From Treponema sp. (GTDB lineage Bacteria > Spirochaetota > Spirochaetia > Treponematales > Breznakiellaceae), in the NCBI GenBank assembly GCA_031275035.1, contig JAISPH010000016.1:1-10511 (forward strand): a stretch of DNA of 10,511 nucleotides, written 5' to 3'. Shown piece by piece: positions 7,558 through 10,511 of this stretch. Positions within the stretch are counted from its first letter, which is position 1. Each line of letters opens with the position of its first letter. The notes beneath the pieces were generated by a model. It saw only the letters and a list, made by a program, of their open reading frames with translations. It was not told the origin of the DNA and made no database searches. Made by a program: the position numbers and the translations under genes.

Positions 7558-7563
7558 TAACAG

Positions 7564-8904
7564 ATGAGCGTTATTGGCATTATTAATTCAGATTCAAAAT
7601 TCAAAGAATCCATCGATCTTGCCTTCAGCCATAATTCAGAATACGAGATAAAGTATCTTATCGAAGAAGACGCCATCCTGGAATTTTTAAACTATGAACT
7701 GCCGGAGATTGTCGTAATCAATTTCTCCGATCCCGCCATCAATCTAAACGAAATCATATCCCATGTAAAAAACGACAAATGGATTCTTAACTTCGGCATT
7801 ATCGGCCTTTATTCCCACGAACAGGACGAAGAGGAGGAGCTGCTAAAAAAGTACAAGGCCGTTAATGTCCTTACCCTGCTTGACAACTACCGGCTCCGTT
7901 CCCATCTGGTAAAAAGCCTTCAAATTATCGAAGAGAACTATCAGATTATCTTTCAGCGGGAATTTACCAAAAATCTCCTGGACGGCGTTTCGGGGGGGTT
8001 CACCATTGACAACGATCTTCTGGCGGTCCCCCTGTATGCCGCCATCGGCGCCACCATCCTGGCCCAGCGGGGGCTTGTCAATCCCGACAGCAAGATGCAC
8101 CTGCAGCTGGCCCTGGGCGAACTTATCGTCAATGCAATAGAACACGGCAACTGCGGCATTAGTTATGACGAAAAAACCGAAGCCCTGAATCAGGGGCTTT
8201 CGGTGGTCGATTTGGTGGCGAAAAAATGCAAAGACCCCGCAATCATGGCAAAGAAAGTTGAGTTCCAGTGGGAGATTCAAAAGGACCGGAGCATCTTTAT
8301 CATCCGGGACGAAGGAAAAGGCTTTGACGTTAAGGCCCATCTGCGCAAGATAGCCGGCCAGGACCAGATGAGCCTCCATGGCCGGGGCATCAAAATGGCG
8401 GCGCTCTTTTCCCAGGAGCTGAAATACAATTCCACGGGAAACCGGGTTGCCCTGATCCTGCGCCATGATTCGTCGGTAGAACACGAGATCCCCCTGGGTT
8501 TCTCCAAAGAACAGGTCCTCCTGGTCAAACCCGGAGAAATTATCATACGGGAGGGGGAGCCCAGCGACAACCTCTACTACATTTCCAGCGGCAAGTACAG
8601 CGTTTTCCACAACCGGAAACAGGTGGGCTCCCTTTCGCCCCAGGATATCTTTATGGGCGAGATGTCCTTCCTCCTCGGCCAAAAACGATCCGCCTCCATC
8701 AGGGCGGATACCCAGGGAAAACTTATCCTCCTGCCCCGGAGAAATTTTATCAACGTAATCCGGGAATATCCCCACTACGGCATATTCCTCTCCAAGCTGC
8801 TGGCAAAGCGCCTGGTCAGAAGTAACGATCAAAATGCCAGGCTGATGGGCGGGGTTAAGGGTGAAACTCCGCCGGTTCCGCCGGAGGGCGGTCATTTGCC
8901 GTGA
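7564..8904 (+). CDS. Pseudo-receiver / RsbW-like ATPase / cyclic-nucleotide-binding regulator
   Basis: A soluble 446-aa regulator with three apparent domains. Residues 1-125 look like a response-regulator receiver fold, but the strand that normally ends in the phospho-acceptor Asp reads IVVINFSD, with Asn53, so it is probably a pseudo-receiver. Residues about 150-305 are a GHKL ATPase of the RsbW/SpoIIAB (HATPase_c_2) type: N-box ELIVNAIEHG (186-195), G1 box RDEGKGFD (248-255), G2-like HGRGIKMA (272-279). Residues about 315-425 form a cyclic-nucleotide-binding domain with a phosphate-cassette-like stretch GEMSFLLGQKRSASIRA (365-381). RsbW-type kinases bind or phosphorylate sigma-factor or antagonist partners. 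This one may couple a nucleotide signal to partner switching, but no partner gene lies nearby. Its stop codon overlaps the start of ddl, so the two are probably co-translated. Confidence 0.9.
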   Translation: MSVIGIINSDSKFKESIDLAFSHNSEYEIKYLIEEDAILEFLNYELPEIVVINFSDPAINLNEIISHVKNDKWILNFGIIGLYSHEQDEEEELLKKYKAVNVLTLLDNYRLRSHLVKSLQIIEENYQIIFQREFTKNLLDGVSGGFTIDNDLLAVPLYAAIGATILAQRGLVNPDSKMHLQLALGELIVNAIEHGNCGISYDEKTEALNQGLSVVDLVAKKCKDPAIMAKKVEFQWEIQKDRSIFIIRDEGKGFDVKAHLRKIAGQDQMSLHGRGIKMAALFSQELKYNSTGNRVALILRHDSSVEHEIPLGFSKEQVLLVKPGEIIIREGEPSDNLYYISSGKYSVFHNRKQVGSLSPQDIFMGEMSFLLGQKRSASIRADTQGKLILLPRRNFINVIREYPHYGIFLSKLLAKRLVRSNDQNARLMGGVKGETPPVPPEGGHLP

Positions 8905-10052
8905 GCGGAAAAATCACCGTGGGCATTGTCTTTGGCGGCAGATCGGCGGAGCATGAGGTTTCCCTCCAGTCGGCAAAGAATGTCTTCGACGCCATAGACC
9001 GGGACAAATACAAACCGGTGCTCATCGGCATCGACAAGTCGGGCCGCTGGCTGCTGAACGATTCGGAGCATTTCCCCGCCGGCGGCGCTGTTTCCGGCGG
9101 CGCCGCCGCGGCCCTTGCGCCGGGGCCCGGACCTGCCTGTACGGAAGAGGCCGGCCGGGACTGCCCCGCGGAAGGCCCCGCCCTCCCCCGGACGGGACGG
9201 GGCGGCATCGTGAACCTGTCCGCGCCCGGCGGCGCCGGGGAGATTGCCCTGGATGTGGTTTTCCCCATCCTGCACGGACCCTTTGGAGAAGACGGCACGG
9301 TCCAGGGCTTTTTCAAACTGGCGGATCTTCCCTTTGTAGGGGCCGGAGTGCTCGGTTCCGCAGTAGGCATGGACAAGGACGTGATGAAGCGTCTCCTCCG
9401 GGACGGCGGCGTTCCCATCGGCAGATACCGGGTCCTTCGTTCCGGCGAAACGCTTCCCGGTTTCGCCGCGCTGACGGAGGAACTGGGACTTCCCCTCTTT
9501 ATCAAACCGGCCAATATGGGTTCCTCCGTGGGGGTAAGCAAGGTCCGTACCGAAGAGGAATTCGTCGCCGCCGTTTCCGGCGCCTTTGAGTACGACGCCA
9601 AGATCGTCATCGAAGAATATATCCAGGGCCGGGAACTTGAATGTTCGATACTGGACGGCGGAGAACCCGCGGCGTCCCTGCCGGGGGAGATTATCCCGTC
9701 CCACGACTTTTATTCCTACGAGGCGAAATACCTTGACGAAAAGGGAGCCTCCCTGGAAATCCCCGCCAGACTTTCCCCGGAAAAAACCGCGGAGATACAG
9801 AAGCTGGCCATACAAACCTTCCAGGTCCTCTGCTGCGAGGGCCTTGCCAGGGTAGACTTTTTTATGAAGGCCGACGGAACCATTCTGGTAAACGAGATCA
9901 ACACCATGCCGGGATTTACCAAGATCAGCATGTATCCCAAACTCTGGGAGGCCAGCGGCATTTCCTATACCCGGTTAATCGATAAACTAATCGAACTTGC
10001 CCTCCGCCGTTTTGAAAAAGAAAAAAAACTGAAAACCAGCGTTGCCCTGTAA
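8901..10052 (+). CDS. ddl: D-alanine--D-alanine ligase
   Basis: An ATP-grasp ligase that joins two D-alanines for the peptidoglycan stem peptide, in the cytoplasm. Diagnostic motifs are all present: FGGRSAEHEVSLQSA (11-25), HGPFGEDGTVQG (125-136), KPANMGSSVGVSKV (202-215), EEYIQGRELECSIL (238-251), RVDFF (317-321) and NEINTMPGFT (331-340). Lys276-Tyr277 in YEAKY matches the Tyr that favours D-Ala over D-lactate; VanA-type depsipeptide ligases have Phe there. At 383 aa it is longer than typical Ddl (about 305-360), owing largely to an Ala/Gly/Pro-rich insert at about 58-112. GTG 8901 is the start: it overlaps the upstream TGA in a GTGA junction, with GGAGGG 12 bases upstream. It is the last gene of the operon and is followed by the right repeat array. 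The function call is firm. Confidence 0.97.
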   Translation: MSGKITVGIVFGGRSAEHEVSLQSAKNVFDAIDRDKYKPVLIGIDKSGRWLLNDSEHFPAGGAVSGGAAAALAPGPGPACTEEAGRDCPAEGPALPRTGRGGIVNLSAPGGAGEIALDVVFPILHGPFGEDGTVQGFFKLADLPFVGAGVLGSAVGMDKDVMKRLLRDGGVPIGRYRVLRSGETLPGFAALTEELGLPLFIKPANMGSSVGVSKVRTEEEFVAAVSGAFEYDAKIVIEEYIQGRELECSILDGGEPAASLPGEIIPSHDFYSYEAKYLDEKGASLEIPARLSPEKTAEIQKLAIQTFQVLCCEGLARVDFFMKADGTILVNEINTMPGFTKISMYPKLWEASGISYTRLIDKLIELALRRFEKEKKLKTSVAL

Positions 10053-10068
10053 AGGCCGCCCCCTGCCT

Positions 10069-10174
10069 GCATATATACGCAGTTCATATATATCCCACCC
10101 GCCCCGCATATATACGCAGTTCGTCTAACTGGCCTTTTCCCCGTCTATAGACGTACTTCGTATATATCGCCCCT
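10069..10174. repeat. 106-bp direct repeat, copy 1
   Basis: This segment, spanning three array units, recurs at 10253-10358 (offset 184 bp) with five substitutions and no gap. It shows that the right array grew by segmental duplication of several units, not only one unit at a time. Confidence 0.88.
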
Positions 10175-10252
10175 TCCCCGGCATATAGACGCAATTCGTC
10201 TAATCGATCCCTGCCCGGAAATAAAGCGAATGCGCGTTACATCGCCTCCCCG

Positions 10253-10358
10253 GCATAGAGACGCAGTTCGTATATATCCCACCCGCCCCGCATATATACG
10301 CAGTTCATCTAACTGGCCTTTTCCCTGTCTATAGACGTACTTCGTATATATCGCCCCT
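10253..10358. repeat. 106-bp direct repeat, copy 2
   Basis: The second copy of 10069-10174. Differences are two T/G changes in the first unit's left arm, one A/G at its centre-right arm, one G/A in the second unit (TTCGTCTAAC becomes TTCATCTAAC), and one C/T before the third. Confidence 0.88.
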
Positions 10359-10367
10359 GCGCCGCGT

Positions 10368-10448
10368 TAAACGCATTGCGTATATATCGCCGCGGGTTCC
10401 AGCCCCGTCTCCAATGCCATAATCCGCCAGGAAGGCGGATTATGGCGC
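10368..10448. repeat. Right copy of long terminal inverted repeat
   Basis: Reverse complement of 1-81, perfect over 10393-10448 and with three mismatches over the remainder. It runs from the innermost shared palindromic unit through the linker (CGGGTTCC at 10393) to the hairpin cap and ends at 10448. The following bases (10449 on) cannot be compared with the left side because the window starts at base 1. Confidence 0.93.
10416..10446. repeat. Hairpin cap of right inverted repeat
   Basis: GCCATAATCCGCC (10416-10428) and GGCGGATTATGGC (10434-10446) form a perfect 13-bp stem with loop AGGAA. No T-run follows in the direction of ddl transcription, so simple intrinsic termination is not evident. 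Confidence 0.9.
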
Positions 10449-10454
10449 CCCGAG

Positions 10455-10511
10455 ATGCCTCATTTAGAAAATGTTACCGTAGCTGTTGCTGCTCCCGCGT
10501 CTGAACACGGT
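10455..10511 (+). CDS. Possible 5' end of a further gene (partial)
   Basis: From ATG 10455 the frame stays open for 19 codons to the window edge (begins MPHLENVTVAVAAPASEHG). It starts seven bases beyond the end of the inverted repeat. There is no good ribosome-binding site, and the piece is too short to recognise, so this is only a candidate. Codon choice here (GCT, GTT) is less GC-rich than in the neighbouring genes. Confidence 0.25.
   Translation, partial: MPHLENVTVAVAAPASEHG

Larger units (their letters stand above)
10069..10392. repeat. Right array of ~37-bp-spaced palindromic units
   Basis: Nine units have an ACG (or GCG) core at 10077, 10114, 10151, 10189, 10226, 10261, 10298, 10335 and 10371, giving spacings of 37, 37, 38, 37, 35, 37, 37 and 36 bp. 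Eight are imperfect palindromes with arms such as ATATATACG / CGTATATAT, or variants CTATAGACG and CGTCTAAC. The fifth (about 10213-10243) is the second unit type. Spacers are pyrimidine-rich here and purine-rich in the left array, as expected for inverted copies. The array begins about 17 bp after the ddl stop codon. No flanking cas genes exist, and the spacers are short and repetitive, so this is not a CRISPR. Confidence 0.9.

Noticed and set aside
7843..9815. Minus-strand open frames opposite the regulator and ddl
   Set aside because: Both overlie genes with strong family motifs on the plus strand and show no motifs of their own.
10069..10392. CRISPR array
   Set aside because: The pitch is regular, but the units are degenerate palindromes, the gaps between them are only about 10-14 bp and are themselves repeated, and no cas genes are present.
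10069..10392. Integron attC cassette array (some units contain GTCTAAC or GTTAAAC, resembling attC core sites)
   Set aside because: There are no paired core sites with the attC R''-L''-L'-R' layout, no cassette genes between units and no integrase. The matches look coincidental.
1..10448. Complete composite transposon
   Set aside because: No transposase or recombinase lies between the inverted repeats and the cargo is core metabolism. Target duplications cannot be assessed because the window starts at the repeat edge.

Overview
The window holds two divergent three-gene operons enclosed by a pair of related, inverted, non-coding repeat blocks. The DNA is GC-rich. The proteins are Gram-negative-like and fit a spirochaete of the Treponema group: a lipoprotein with a loose lipobox, a MoxR/DUF58/transglutaminase envelope operon, and a switch protein joining a receiver-like domain, an anti-sigma-type ATPase and a cyclic-nucleotide domain. 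That assignment is inference. No rRNA, tRNA, transposase, integrase, phage gene or CRISPR-cas gene is visible.

Left-hand operon (minus strand, about 6710 to 523): a MoxR AAA+ ATPase, a DUF58 protein, and a very large multi-spanning transglutaminase fused to a TPR region. The reading frames overlap, so translation is probably coupled. MoxR/DUF58/transglutaminase sets are generally thought to remodel or assemble envelope proteins.

Right-hand operon (plus strand, 6773 to 10052): a predicted lipoprotein, a three-domain regulator (degenerate receiver, RsbW-like ATPase, cyclic-nucleotide-binding domain), and D-alanine--D-alanine ligase (Ddl), whose GTG start overlaps the regulator stop. The two operons share a 62-bp divergent control region at 6711-6772.

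Flanks: bases 1-56 are the exact reverse complement of 10393-10448, and the match continues to 1-81 / 10368-10448 with three mismatches. Each end carries a perfect 13-bp-stem hairpin. Inside each end lies an array of AT-rich, imperfectly palindromic units (ATATATACG, 4-5 nt, CGTATATAT-like) set in GC-rich spacers at a period of about 37 bp: five in-phase units on the left and nine on the right, in opposite orientation. Both arrays sit 3' of an operon. This capped repeat architecture is the least explained part of the window and the best candidate for something undescribed. It could be a dispersed MITE/REP-like element, a bidirectional 3' boundary, a protein-binding array, or the substrate for inversion of the 10.4-kb segment. 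The sequence alone does not decide between these. The last 57 bases may be the start of another gene.
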